This document shows positions 24,907 through 36,258 of a stretch of DNA of 64,000 bases, one piece after another (position 1 is the first letter of the stretch; each line of letters begins with the position of its first letter). The notes under the pieces were generated by a model. The model was not told where the DNA came from and did not search any database. It saw only the letters and a list, made by a program, of their open reading frames with translations. The translations under genes were made by a program, and so were the position numbers. Location: the NCBI GenBank assembly GCA_947623455.1, contig OX392528.1:53276322-53340321 (forward strand), written 5' to 3'. This stretch comes from Mimachlamys varia (taxonomy: Eukaryota; Mollusca; Bivalvia; Pectinida; Pectinidae).

Positions 24907-26261
24907 AAATAAATTAAAAAAAAAAAAAAGAAAACTTTGACAATCTGGACTAGACAGGGTAATCCCCTACCAGAACGCCTTCAATTGGAAAACGGAACTC
25001 TTGAGCGCGTTAGGGCTAGCGACTTTTCACTATTCTTGACATTTTTTTCCGGAATCGTCTTTTCGTTTTCTAAATTGTATATATCGTCTTTATTCCCAAC
25101 GACGTAGTTACGAAGCTTGTCATCGTCATTTTTTCGCTTCTTTCTTTTTCTCGGGGATATAAGGCGGAGGGGGTATATATAATATGTAAAACTAACAACT
25201 GGCCATTGTCACTCGCGTTTACTGCAGAAGGATCGCGGGATGCATTACAATAGCCTGGTTTAGACTGTTTTATGGGATAATTACTCAGTTCTTCGCGATA
25301 TTTCAATAAATGAATATTGTATATCAAGTGTATTTCCTTCTGTACGGGAGAAATATGATGCCGCTGTGTGAGGGGTCGCAGGTGTACGTTCCTCGGCCAA
25401 TGTTTAGTCAGCTTAAGATTGATATGATTGGGGTTTTAGAACACACAAAAAAAGTTCTATTTAGTTTTCGTGTTAACTCTTAGTTTTAAATTTAAAATGA
25501 ATTTATTCTGATCTCTTTAAAATCATTATAAAGTTTTGTATGTCCGAAATATAACTTCTTTTCATATATACAACAAATTGAATCATTAATAGATCAATTT
25601 ATATAACCCATTGCATGTGAAAACTGATAAAAGTAAAAATTTAAAATATATTAGATAGACCTTTATAAGGAGTCTTTTGTTTACAAAAAGAATAGCACAA
25701 ACATTGGATAGGTTGAGTATTAATAAATGATAACGTTTTGAAATATCCTATAATTTAGGGAGTTAAAAAGTTTTTTATTTCAAATATTAATTTGTTTTTG
25801 TGGCATTGATAAAACGTTCCAATCGAAAAGCTAACGGTACGCTTTCACTGAATATTTGAACTAGAGTACTCGGGTGAAATTGACTTCTGAGGGGGTCCCT
25901 GCGTAGTGTAAATCTAGACCCCAGTTAATACGCTCATTGTCAAATAAAATACCACTCTAGGTCTATAAATCCTGACAAAGACGACGTTTCTATGCTGGAC
26001 GAAACTTCGGGCCGATTGGTATAGTCCCTTCGTCGCTTTGGTCCCGTTATGGGTGTTCGGGGTTCAAAATGTCCGAACCGTTACTTAGCTACCTCTCCGT
26101 AGGTGTTGGTTTTCAGAATTGTTATTTATGATGAAAAGATTTCAGAGACATTTTGGTCAACCACGTTTTATCTACTTTTAGAAATAAAGTCGATGACTTT
26201 GCAAGATTCAGACATGGAAACTAGAGTATATAACGGATGCACGAAAAGTGATTGATCACAT
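24907..26261. other. Non-coding stretch, nothing recognised
   Basis: AT-rich sequence without recognised genes or repeats. Open frames are short and lack context. Confidence 0.55.
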
Positions 26262-26395
26262 CACAAGGACCTGAGAATTTGTTACAGCCAGTTCGACCTA
26301 AACTAAGGTGTTTAGAGTAATTTTATATTTTTTTTGTTTTTTTGGGGGGTTCTAGATCAATTTTCGATGAAAATGACCATTTATGACCATTGAGC
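26262..26395 (+). mobile_element. Left-end fragment of the 763-bp palindromic element
   Basis: Starts CACAAGGACCTGAGAATTTG and shares TTGTTACAG, GTGTTTAGAGTAATTTTA, a G-run of six and AGATCAATTTTCGATGAAAA with the left arm of the element at 50156. The right arm is absent. Confidence 0.75.
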
Positions 26396-26513
26396 GGCCC
26401 ATCAACTGCAGACACCAAAAGTCGGTGATGATGACATCATCAATTCAAAGACAGCAAGAACCTTCCCCAACCTAAACGGCCAAATCCTTATACCGTGGGC
26501 TAGCCAATCGCAA

Positions 26514-26605
26514 CATGTCGGGGATTAAGGACCGTTTTGGAAATCACCTGAACGGAAATAATTTTCCCTAGATTTCTAGAAATTTTCCTGAAATGTTGCG
26601 ATTGG
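26514..26605. repeat. Short inverted repeat, 13-bp arms
   Basis: CCAATCGCAACAT at 26514-26526 is matched by ATGTTGCGATTGG at 26593-26605. It is a possible tiny hairpin element or chance. No second copy in the window. Confidence 0.5.
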
Positions 26606-29185
26606 TGTTGGGCGAATTTCAGTGAACACTGATTCCATTAATAGACGGATAATCATATATATTTATTTATTCTGTTTATCCTCGATGATGTCACAAAAGG
26701 AAAAAACCAAATTGTTCCTTCTAAAAGAAGTTCTTCCGAAAAAAACACTAACTGTACGAAATTTTGACCCCATCTCTCAGTTAAGACTCATCTTTGCCTT
26801 GGAAATGAAACCGTCGCGTTACAACGCGAAACTAACGCGTTATATTGCGAAACTTTCGCGTAATTTCAATATATACTTCTGTACTGTGCGTAATTTCCAA
26901 AGCACGTCTTGATGTTAAAATATTGTCCAGGGACAATTTGTATAAAGCGTCGTTTTCCATTTTAATCGTTGACACAGGGGTTGTGATCGGTGATGTCAAA
27001 TAATGGCATTTGTTACAACACTAAACCTTTTGGTGACGTCACTAATTCGCTTTCACAAATTAACAATGTTGGAGTAATTATTATTGAAAGATAAAGTAAA
27101 CGGCATCGATGAAGATGTTTTGAAATCTTTGCCAACTTCAGTTTGATTGTATTCATTTATTTTCATGGTGCAGTCCGTCGTATGCTGTCTGGCGGGCTAG
27201 TGGACGGGAGGAAATGTTGATCCCCTAGGATTCGTGTTGGACAGAAGGGAAGGGGGTTACTCGATTTGAGGGCGTGGGAGTAGGCGGCTTTTAGGTGTAT
27301 ACTACGATTCGGGCAGGGTGTCGGTAGCTAGGATTACGGACCTGTCAGGTAAAATCCAGCCAGACTTCATGAATGACTTTTAATTACCTAGAAGTCAGTT
27401 TGGTTAGAAACAGAGTCTATATTAAACATTTAAACGCTTATATTTAAAACGTCTAAGAGCGTCAAGTACATGTACTGTTATCTACAGACAATAACATTAT
27501 GATAAGTTCATTGGTAACACTTTCAGGTGTTGCGGTATCTTGTTTTGGTTTTTTTCTTAACGCAATACATTTATTTTGAATATAATGCTGTTAATTTTGA
27601 AGTTGAAATATAACAAACAGAAATATTAAAATTTGAATGCAGAAGATTCAATATAATGTCGACAAATTCTTATATTTGGATTGCCGAAATAAACTACGGT
27701 GGCTGATTGAGGACACCCAAAAATAAATTTTATAATAACATAATAATAATTATAAAAGGATAGTTTTTTTTCTTAAATTAAAATTATAAGGTGTGCAGTT
27801 TAATTTTTAAATAAGAAGTTTATTAACGTCATGTGATGTTTCATGAGGACAAACGAATGCGCCACACTGTGGCCGTTACTACTGGGTGAAACGTGGTCTA
27901 CCTGAAGTCGTCTTGTATGATACACATGTATACGTATTGTATATATACATCCAGTACCGGTATTAGGCGAGTGGATCAGAGTTGTAACCGCGGTATTTGA
28001 CCACAAACTCGGTTAACCGTCGTGTGAGTCACACTTCAAATACACGTTCACGACAATTACAGGATAGAAAGTGAAAATTTTTTTTAAGCTATGAATAAAT
28101 TGTTCTGAGGTTTTCTGTTGTTTATTTTCAAAACTAAAAATAGATATATAAATATCAAGGTATTCGTCATCTATGTAAACATATTTATGGTTTTGAATTT
28201 ACCGGTTATGATTTTAATTCTTCTTTTTCTATATGATCTTTTCTTGTAATGGCTAATAGTATGTTTTATACTTATACGCATCGTGGAAGATGTGCGAAAG
28301 TAAGCGAGATTTTTAAGGTGAAAAGGTGAAGGAGGGGAGGAAAAGTTCAGTCAGTATTTGAGAGGTAACTTGACTTCCTGAAAACCACAGGAAATGTTTC
28401 AAAACGCCGACATTAAAACTGATTGTCACAAGTAAGTGAGTCAACGGAAGTCAATTTATAATCTCTAACCAAAGTTTTGTTGTCATATATTTTATGTGGC
28501 TGATGATTGTTATCGACTTGACCATGTTTTCTTTCTTAACATGTCAAGACAGATTGACAGTTTTTAACCACACTTACTCACCGAAAGCATGTGTCATGGC
28601 TGGGTAGAATTATTATCCAGATTCCGTCATCATTATCCGGTTTTAAACACTCTCGGATGGCGCATGTTTAGTCATACCTACCATTAGTAACTTAATCTTT
28701 TTATTGAGAACAAAATCTCCACGTTGTCATTAAGTAAATTTATCTTTATCCACATGTACATTCTTCTTGTTGTGTTTCCGGTAATGTACCGGGCACCAAA
28801 TTGGGAAAATTTCGCACATGCGTATTGGTAAAAAGTTATAAAATGTCAATGAATAACTTTATTCTTAATGAGAATTCTTCATGTAAAAGGATAGACATTT
28901 ATTGAAACATTAGCTGGTGTTGTAGGCGAAATGTGCGTTTATCAACCAGTCAGCTATACACTGAACCGGTGTAAGGGTTTGTAGTTCGGTTAACATTTTT
29001 TAACAGTGAGGAAAGCATTTTCTGTATCTGTTTCTTCCTTATAAACGGAAGATATGGATACTTTAAACAAGGAAGATAATTTTTTTAAAGAACTTCTGTA
29101 TTGGAAAACATTTCGGTTATTTATTCTCACTGTCAATTGAGTTACCTCATAATTAGTTGGAAGTGTGACCAAATATTTGGTCGTA
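26606..29185. other. Non-coding stretch with a small CGCG/TTA-rich patch
   Basis: No gene recognised. At 26815-26870 words such as GCGTTACAACGCGAAACT and CGCGTTATATTGCGAAACTT repeat irregularly. A similar patch is at about 61130-61200. A TGACGTCA palindrome lies at 27034-27041. Confidence 0.5.
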
Positions 29186-29367
29186 CCACGGGCGCTCGAA
29201 TTTGGACCTCGCTCCCTTTAGTCTCCCACTTTACTCTATAACAACAACAGGTTGATGTAGAGTAATTAGCGAGTAAATGGGGCTGGGTCCACCTTCGAGC
29301 GCCCGTGGACGCACCCTCCAGCCGTCCGTATATTTAGTGCGTCAGAGAGTCGAAACTCTTCGGACTG
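29186..29367. repeat. Hairpin plus adjacent half-copy of the 19-kb hairpin family
   Basis: CCACGGGCGCTCGAATTTGG (from 29186) pairs with CCTTCGAGCGCCCGTGG (ending 29308), giving arms of about 23 bp. Immediately to the right, 29318-29367 carries CGTCAGAGAGTCGAAACTCT and TTCGGACT, a diverged copy of the right arm of the element at 19014-19132. The two may be parts of one larger rearranged element. Confidence 0.7.
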
Positions 29368-29477
29368 CCTCATATGTGACAAGGTAGACGATCATGGGAA
29401 GGGGATAAGCCAAAAATTGGATCTATAAATATCATTTCCAAACAACACGACGAGGACATGAACATTGCAACATCTAA

Positions 29478-29623
29478 GACACAGTTGCTTGAGTTTCTAT
29501 TAGTAAATAATAAATATATATTGAAATGAGCCTCCCATTACAATACATTCTGTAATGGGCCGCGGCTCCATACATATACACATTTTGTTTTATATACTGA
29601 CAGACATTCAAGCAACTGTGTCT
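29478..29623. mobile_element. 146-bp miniature inverted-repeat element, copy 2
   Basis: Ends AGACACAGTTGCTTGAG and (reverse complement) AGACACAGTTGCTTGAA. The core has CCGCGGCTCCATACATATAC, shared with copy 1 at 22073-22175, plus an extra internal hairpin around CCCATTACAATACATTCTGT. It is about 43 bp longer than copy 1. Confidence 0.88.
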
Positions 29624-30432
29624 CAGGACAAGACACCCCACCCTCTCCAACCCGAGAAGTACCGGAGTAAGGCAGGTGAACTGTTTCTGAGTTAGCTGTT
29701 GCTATTTGGTGGTATTCAGTCTCATTTCATTCAAGTTTTTTTTGTTTTTTTTCGCCCTTGTTTTTAAATTTAACCATACAAAAACTTTTACTGGTAAGTT
29801 TTGTCCAAAGCAGATGGTACTCCTGCACCTGTTCAAGTCTAATATCAGCCGTCTACAGCATGATATTGCAGCGGAAGCTGTAGGGCGAGACTAATTTACG
29901 CTCCAACCTACAGGAAAGCATTGTTAGACGTGTCGGATCTTCTCATTTCAAAAATATGCAAAAAAAACGATTACAATGTGACGTAGACGGTAATGTATAT
30001 ACCGCATTACCAACATCAAAGTAGGCGGAACAATAGCAAAGGCAAGTGATACGTAATCTTAAGAACCGATACCGGACCGGACTATGTGTCTGTGCACGCT
30101 TTAAACTTTTTAAATATGCAACATTACACAGAAAATTTGTGTCGACACGCAAACCAGTTCATTTTTATTTTCAACATTTACGATTTGTTTACGTTAATAC
30201 CAACAAATGCGATTTTATCCAGTGAATGATATTTATCATATTTCACTCTTTACCAGCACTTGAGTGCAATTGCACCTGCACGTTTTTGTATTGTCACGTG
30301 TTTGTAATTCTTGGCGATTAGGTATACGTTTTGGTCTGTAGCTATGCTATTGATCAAATGAGTTCCCGGTTCACAAGCTTAGTATGACATAAGTCTTTGT
30401 TTATCCCACACTTGTTGAGAAAACGTGGCCAT

Positions 30433-30529
30433 TGACATGTGCCAATCGGGAACCGTCGGCACTTTCCGTAAACGAGAAAATACTTCTCGTTTACGGAAAG
30501 TGCCGACGGTTCCCGATTGTGACATGTGC
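30433..30529. mobile_element. 77-bp perfect palindromic element with 10-bp target duplication
   Basis: Element 30443-30519 has a 36-bp left arm starting CAATCGGGAACCGTCGGCAC, a 5-nt loop AATAC and an exact 36-bp complementary right arm. It is bounded by identical 10-bp direct repeats TGACATGTGC at 30433-30442 and 30520-30529. Exact flanking repeats are the mark of insertion. A 9-11 bp duplication is typical of the Mutator superfamily, but the element is too small for family assignment. Related copies are at 41276-41330 (with its own duplication), 39636-39711 and 49674-49718. The perfect stem suggests a recent insertion or gene-conversion between arms. Confidence 0.9.
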
Positions 30530-31017
30530 ATGTAAAGTACGAAACAGGCGATGCTGTTCTGTAAAAGCCAGCTCTTCGTTGTCATTCTTGACGTCAGAAG
30601 CAGCCAATGTCGTGACCTCAGTATGACCTGTTTGCGTGTCCATATTGCACAAAGTCCACTTGAAGTTTATGTGCAATATTGATTATGATTATACAGCAGT
30701 CTTCATTTTCAGAATGGATGAAAGCTTTTTGCGTTCTTATTGGTAATATTGTTAAAATAAAACAGTTTTAACACATATTCCAATTTTTATATTATACACT
30801 ATTGATAAAACCACCGGTTACATTTGTAGCAATGAAGAGACTATATCTGCAATGTAAACGACATTTCCAGAAAAGCCTAAAGTTTACTTCATACATGTAA
30901 TGACACAAGTCCAATTGCATTCATAGCCCTGCAATATACGTTTGTTTGTGCATGTCTGTCATTTTTTTCATCCATATCCTTTCAAAACACACACCTACAT
31001 CGTATACACGGGGAGTC

Positions 31018-31075
31018 CGTCCTTAAATGACCCAGCTGTAAATAGGACGTAAAAACAACCAAACCAAACCAAACT
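31018..31075 (+). mobile_element. SINE 3'-tail fragment
   Basis: CCTTAAATGACCCAGCTGTA followed by AATAGGACGTAAAAACAACC matches the 3' end of the SINE at 17996-18215, then continues into AAACC repeats. A 5'-truncated copy. Confidence 0.65.
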
Positions 31076-33242
31076 TTTGAGAACGACCAAGGTTCTGTTG
31101 TAGAGGACACCGGGGTACCTTGGGAAAAAGACCAACCTGCGGTCAGTGCTTGGCGCTTGCCACGCACAGGCAACCCCGTTTTGGCGAACTAGTGATAGTT
31201 GACGGCCAGAGGAATTAGATCTTATAGCCCTACGAGAACCATTTCATCTTTAATTATATCATAAGGCGTTGCAGAGGAAATAAATTTTAAAACTATAAGA
31301 AATTCGTAATATATACAAGTACTTCATATTTTGATGGTTACAAAACAAAACAAGGGGACCCTACATCGATCTACACAGAACATGCAAGTCCGATATAAAC
31401 ACCGGTGTGGCATTTTCATCTGTCAGTATAAAGCAGTTGAAGAAGTTTGCGAAAATCTTATCGGTTTAGTAAGAAACCAGCCAGAAATGGAATTTCGAGC
31501 ATTACCTTTTCACATGTATCATTCCCACATGCAAGTTAGACTGATGTCTTAAGAATGTAACGGGTCAGGAAGTTTTAACACACAAATTTAAAAGTCAATT
31601 ATACAAAAGAAAAGTACGAATGTTTTAAGGGTTTATCGGGACAGAAATCTTCGGGTTACGTCAGAATGATAAGCCAGGTATTGCAAATATTTTTACATTC
31701 CAGTAAAATAAATCAACAAAGGATTACAATGAGCTGAGTTTTAGCTATGTGTATAGCCTTGTTGTCGTAAGTCAATAAATAAGTACCATTGTATAACATC
31801 TACACCCGTAAACAAAGGCGAACTGCGCAAAATACACAGGTTTTTCATTAAATACCGACGATTGCGGCGATCGTTTTTGTGATCTTACTAGATTAGTTTG
31901 TATGCTTAGAATGTAATTCCGGTAGCGGTTTCTTTTCGTTTTTGCAGATTAACTTTAACATTACGAACATTGCACACCTAGCACGGAGAAATATTTGCCA
32001 TACAGCTGTTTTTCCCGCCCTTGTTTACATTTCTAGTCGTCTTATTAAGACTAAGCCCTCGTAACTAATTCGCGCGCTTCTCACCTTTTATTAAGGTAAG
32101 CAAGTTGTTTTCTTAGTGTTTTGAGCATTCTTTTGTGGACAGCCGTTATAAGCAGTAGGTGATGATTTTACTTAATTGTACGCCATTCGGATCTGATACT
32201 ACAGCGATACAAAGAATTGACACTTTCAGAACCTTAAGCTGCTTATCTTTCTGTATAGGTAATAATGGTGTATGCTGGCATTCTCGATTTTGTCTCTACA
32301 CAATGACGTTTTTCATTGTTTGTTTTCAAAAACGCAATCCGGAGGTTGAACCCGAATTTCAGCGGCCACCCAGCACCTAATTTACCGCGGAATGTACAAA
32401 ATACGACAATAATCCGTCAGCTAAATACACAATCCTATATAACAATCGTTTTGATTAACTCTTTTATAGATTGGAAATAGCATTTTTTCTATGCTTTATC
32501 ACGTTAACAAAGATAATGAGTTTATTCTGACCTCACACGATGACGGAACGGCGATATAAATTAATACGGGATTACTAAAAACCGGCCCGATGGCTAGTAC
32601 GCTTTATTCCGAAACGTGCTAAAATGTTCCTTCGGCGTTTCCCCGCCCTCATCAATATTGTGCGTAACGTATGGTCATCTTCTCGACCTAAATGTTTTTT
32701 TTTTTTTTGATCATAGATAAATTCTCCATCAAATTGAAGAAAACTTCACTATAATATTTATCTGTTCTTCAAGTATCATTCCGCCGAAAAAAAGTTTATT
32801 TCTGTTTGCTTAATACGTTGTTATTTTGTTTTACAGAATAAACGGTTCAAATATCTCACTAATAGTAATCCAGCTATGAATTCTATTTGGTAAATTTCCT
32901 ACCAACACATTAAAGAAAACAAATTAGTTTCCACAAAGAACATTTGAAACATTGTTTCGGCATTCAACATTCACCTCGTGAAACCATGTCGTGTATTGAA
33001 TGAAGCTCAAGGCCCTTGACTGAACGCTTACAAGGTCTAACCCACAAAGATTTCGAGCTTAGAGCGATATTTTAATTTTCAATTAAGTGTTAAGAGATTT
33101 GTGTTATCCTAATAAGTGTTTGTGTACACGTACATTTGTCGTTAGGTTATTCATATTGTACTGTAGGGCCTATACACAGGGGCTTGCAAATACGATTTTC
33201 ATTGCCTTTTTTACTTTTAAAAATGATATAAAACAGAAAAAA
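31076..33242. other. Non-coding stretch, nothing recognised
   Basis: AT-rich. Frames of about 73 codons at 31331 and 32159 have no family resemblance or splice context and are not called. Confidence 0.5.
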
Positions 33243-33538
33243 AAGTTTTGAAAAAGTATGAAAAAATTAGAGATGGACGTAAAAGAAATGAAATAAAGGG
33301 GAGCAAAGTACGACACATCGCCCAATCGTTTGTCTTTCTTCACTTCCTTCGATATATCGCCGAACTCCTTTACAACGACACCTTTCATCTAAGTTTTGAA
33401 AAAGTATGAAACAATTAGAGATGGACGTAAAAGAAATGAAATAAAGGGGAACAAAGTACGACACATCGCCCAATCGTTTGTCTTTCTTCACTTCCTTCGA
33501 TATATCGCCGAACTCCTTTACAACGACACCTTTCATCT
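33243..33538 (-). repeat. 148-bp tandem duplication with an exon-like minus-strand frame
   Basis: Two adjacent copies (33243-33390 and 33391-33538) differ at only two visible bases, so the duplication is young or conserved. On the minus strand each copy starts just after an acceptor-like AG (CATTTTCCAG in one, CAAAACTTAG in the other) with ATG and a frame reading M-K-G-V-V-V-K-E-F-G-D-I-S-K-E-V-K-K-D-K. The opening resembles the N-terminus of medium-chain dehydrogenase/reductases, but nothing further supports that. It may be a duplicated small exon or a chance frame in a duplicated spacer. Confidence 0.85.
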
Positions 33539-34140
33539 GGAAAATGGCGGCAATATATCGTGATGTAAGAATACCGACCAATAACAGGTCAAGTTCTGGT
33601 CTCTTTTCAAACGGGTAGATTTCGTACGAGACGCCCCACTATAAAAGAAGATAGTGCCAAAAATAGATTATTTCTGTACCATTTCGCAAGGTCCTGTGCG
33701 TCGGTGTTACTTTTCGCGTGATTATGTCACATAACGAACAATTTTCATTCCAGTGAAATGACTCTATTCACCGCTTTTTAGCACAAACTTTCAGTCCATA
33801 GTTCGTTACTAATAAAACATGTTTCATACGATTACATTGCTCATTGACATGGAATAACTTGTAGTTGTATAATTGTCCGGAAAATATGACCTAGTTTGAT
33901 TTTATAATTACCATTCCATCGTCACGCATAACGCTGAATGCTACATAATGCCTATTTCTAAAAACACGTCATCATGAGGACCAATATTTTAATTACCTAG
34001 TGACACACATATATATTGCTTAGATAACATACCAATGTCAAAGAGACACGTGTCACGGAAGTAATCGACAGGTTATCGGATACTTTCTCCTGGTGGAATT
34101 AGTAATACATGAAATACATATATGTATGTATACCTCATAC

Positions 34141-34357
34141 TTTGGTTTATTTTGTTTCGCGTCATATTAACAGTCAGGTCATTTGAGGACGTGTCAGGTT
34201 TTGGAGGTGGAGGAAAGCCGGAGTACCCGGAGAAAAACCACCGATCTACGTTCAAAACCTGGCAACTGCCCTACGTGGGTTTCGAACTCGTAACCCAGAG
34301 GTGGAGGGCTCGTGGTAGAATGTCGGGACATTTAACCACTCGGCCTACGCGATCCCT
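34141..34357 (-). mobile_element. tRNA-derived SINE, minus strand, full length
   Basis: On the minus strand it begins near GGGATCGCGTAGGCCGAGTG (box A-like, Ser/Leu tRNA style). Box B-like GGGTTACGAGTTCGAAACCC follows, then TCTCCGGGTACTCCGGCTTT and a 3' end around GACTGTTAATATGACGCGAA. It has the same architecture as the copy at 17996-18215 in the opposite orientation. Confidence 0.88.
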
Positions 34358-34975
34358 AATATATATATACATATCTTAAACACTGTTTGACAAGTCTACC
34401 ATATCTGTTATTTTGGCCTCTTGTTCTCTGGTTAGCCACGAAGAGTGTTTATCAAATGGACGGAGAGTTTCGGATATCACTAATTACTATGTATTGTCTT
34501 TGCAGTAAGGAACTCGATTCCATGTTCCTCCGGGAATGTTCATCCCGGATTACAAACTATCGTTTTCACAAGAGCAATTCATATTTTGTTATGTGGAAAT
34601 AAAACAATAACACCAGTGTGGAAATGATTGGCTAATGCGTCATTGACACTCTATAATCGTACAACATCATTTACCAAACCAGTGTACTGACGACCTACCA
34701 TCCCGATATCATGACAAAAACTCCTCCTCTTCCACATGTAGATTTGCAAAACGCATTATTTTCCGACTGCTCGTCAAAAATGCCCGTCGTAGCTGTTTAT
34801 ATTTAATTAGTGACACATCAAATGGTGGAAGCCACGGAGATACCTATGTGCCCTCACTATAAAATATTTTGCTCCAAATTATAATGTGTGCGATAGTCAA
34901 TCATGCTTAGTTTGGAGGACTTTTGTAACGGTTCCCGTTCCAATGAAAACATGTAATTTTTTTATTTAACTTTAA

Positions 34976-35176
34976 GTCGATCTCTTGCTATTGGAAAGAG
35001 AAAGAATAGAAGGAAACTGTTTTGACGGTAGCACTCGTTCCACCTCGGCAGATTCCGTACGTTCACCGAGGATACCGAAATCTACGATCGATGAAGGTCG
35101 TACAAAAAGTATGGCTTTCGAGGGACACCAGCCTCGCCTATATAGGCTAGTATTTATACGTGTTTACAAGTACTAA
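34976..35176 (+). other. Weak coding-like open frame
   Basis: A frame from 34976 to TAA at 35174-35176 gives a Ser/Thr/Arg-rich peptide (S-T-R-S-T-S-A-D-S-V-R-S-P-R-I-P-K-S-T). That is less AT-driven than its neighbours. There is no good start, only a weak AAG acceptor, and no family match. Kept only as a note. Confidence 0.15.
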
Positions 35177-36190
35177 ACATCCTATATTGGGCTTATGGAT
35201 TGTATACAATAATAGAAACCGAGATCCGGTTACAATTAATGACACTGTGTTGGGGTGACGAGAGGTTTATGTACCACCGGACACCGAGACGAAGGGCGTG
35301 AATGGACATCTGGTGGAGCAGCGCTTTGTTCCCTTGGTCAATATGCCGGGACTCAAATTGTTCCCTTGTTAGCGATGAAAGGATCACAATATCTCCGAGT
35401 CTTTGATCTCCAAGGTATCAACATATCTGTTTCCATGGTGATGTATATATAATCCAATTGATATCAGAAACAGGTAGTTTTTTGGTAGCTGTAGGGAGAC
35501 GAATGTAAACAGTGTTGAATTGATAAAATAATCATCAGCTATAAATTATCACCATTCAAAGATTCGCCAGTTTTAAAGATCGGAAACTCAATTCAACTCA
35601 TAACTTTAATGTTTGTAGATTTCATTTGGATGGTTGAACTCCCAAAGCATATAGTTGTTCCAAATTTCTTTTCATCATCTTAGAATTAGGTATATATATT
35701 CATCTAATTAGGTACATTGACTACATTTCTTTCTATTTGCGTTGACAATACCACACACCTGTAAACCCTAAAACATCGTACCTGTCGGAGAGAGTTGGCT
35801 TCCTCAGGAAACATCTCTGTACCCCATGTATATATACCGGTACCACCTGTGACCCGTTAGCGGGGGTCTCTCCCCTATACCCCTTTCAATGGTAATAAAA
35901 TACATAATAAGAAACTCGACGCTTAACAATACATTTCATTTCGATATAATCTTTTTAACGACCACCTAAGAAACAAAAACAATATGGCCGCGAACTGTAT
36001 TCGTCACCAAAAGCTCTGGTATCAGTTTGTGAAGCTTTCTAGTTTACGTCCTCGCTGACCCCTGGTCAACCTTTAGCGGCTATATAAGCAACGTATTTCA
36101 TGATCGATAAAACCGAGGTCCCCGGGTAGAGTTACATTTATATGTTTTAATGAGATTCGTCATAGCATGTTTTCCTGTTCTGACTTCCAG

Positions 36191-36258
36191 AAATAGCTGT
36201 AACGGATGTGAATACAGCTCCAACTGTGTCGGATTAGGGTCGCCGTGCCTTCATCCAG
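36191..36258 (+). CDS. Candidate 68-bp cysteine-rich exon
   Basis: The sequence is bounded by TTCTGACTTCCAG (acceptor) and CCAG|GTATAGT (good donor match). One frame is open across it and reads N-S-C-N-G-C-E-Y-S-S-N-C-V-G-L-G-S-P-C, that is four cysteines in 22 residues, as in secreted or extracellular domains. Upstream phase 2, downstream phase 1. No family was recognised and no partner exons were found. Short acceptor-donor pairs also arise by chance. Confidence 0.25.

Noticed and set aside
30379..30676. Several overlapping frames on both strands
   Set aside because: They arise from translating the 77-bp palindrome in both directions.
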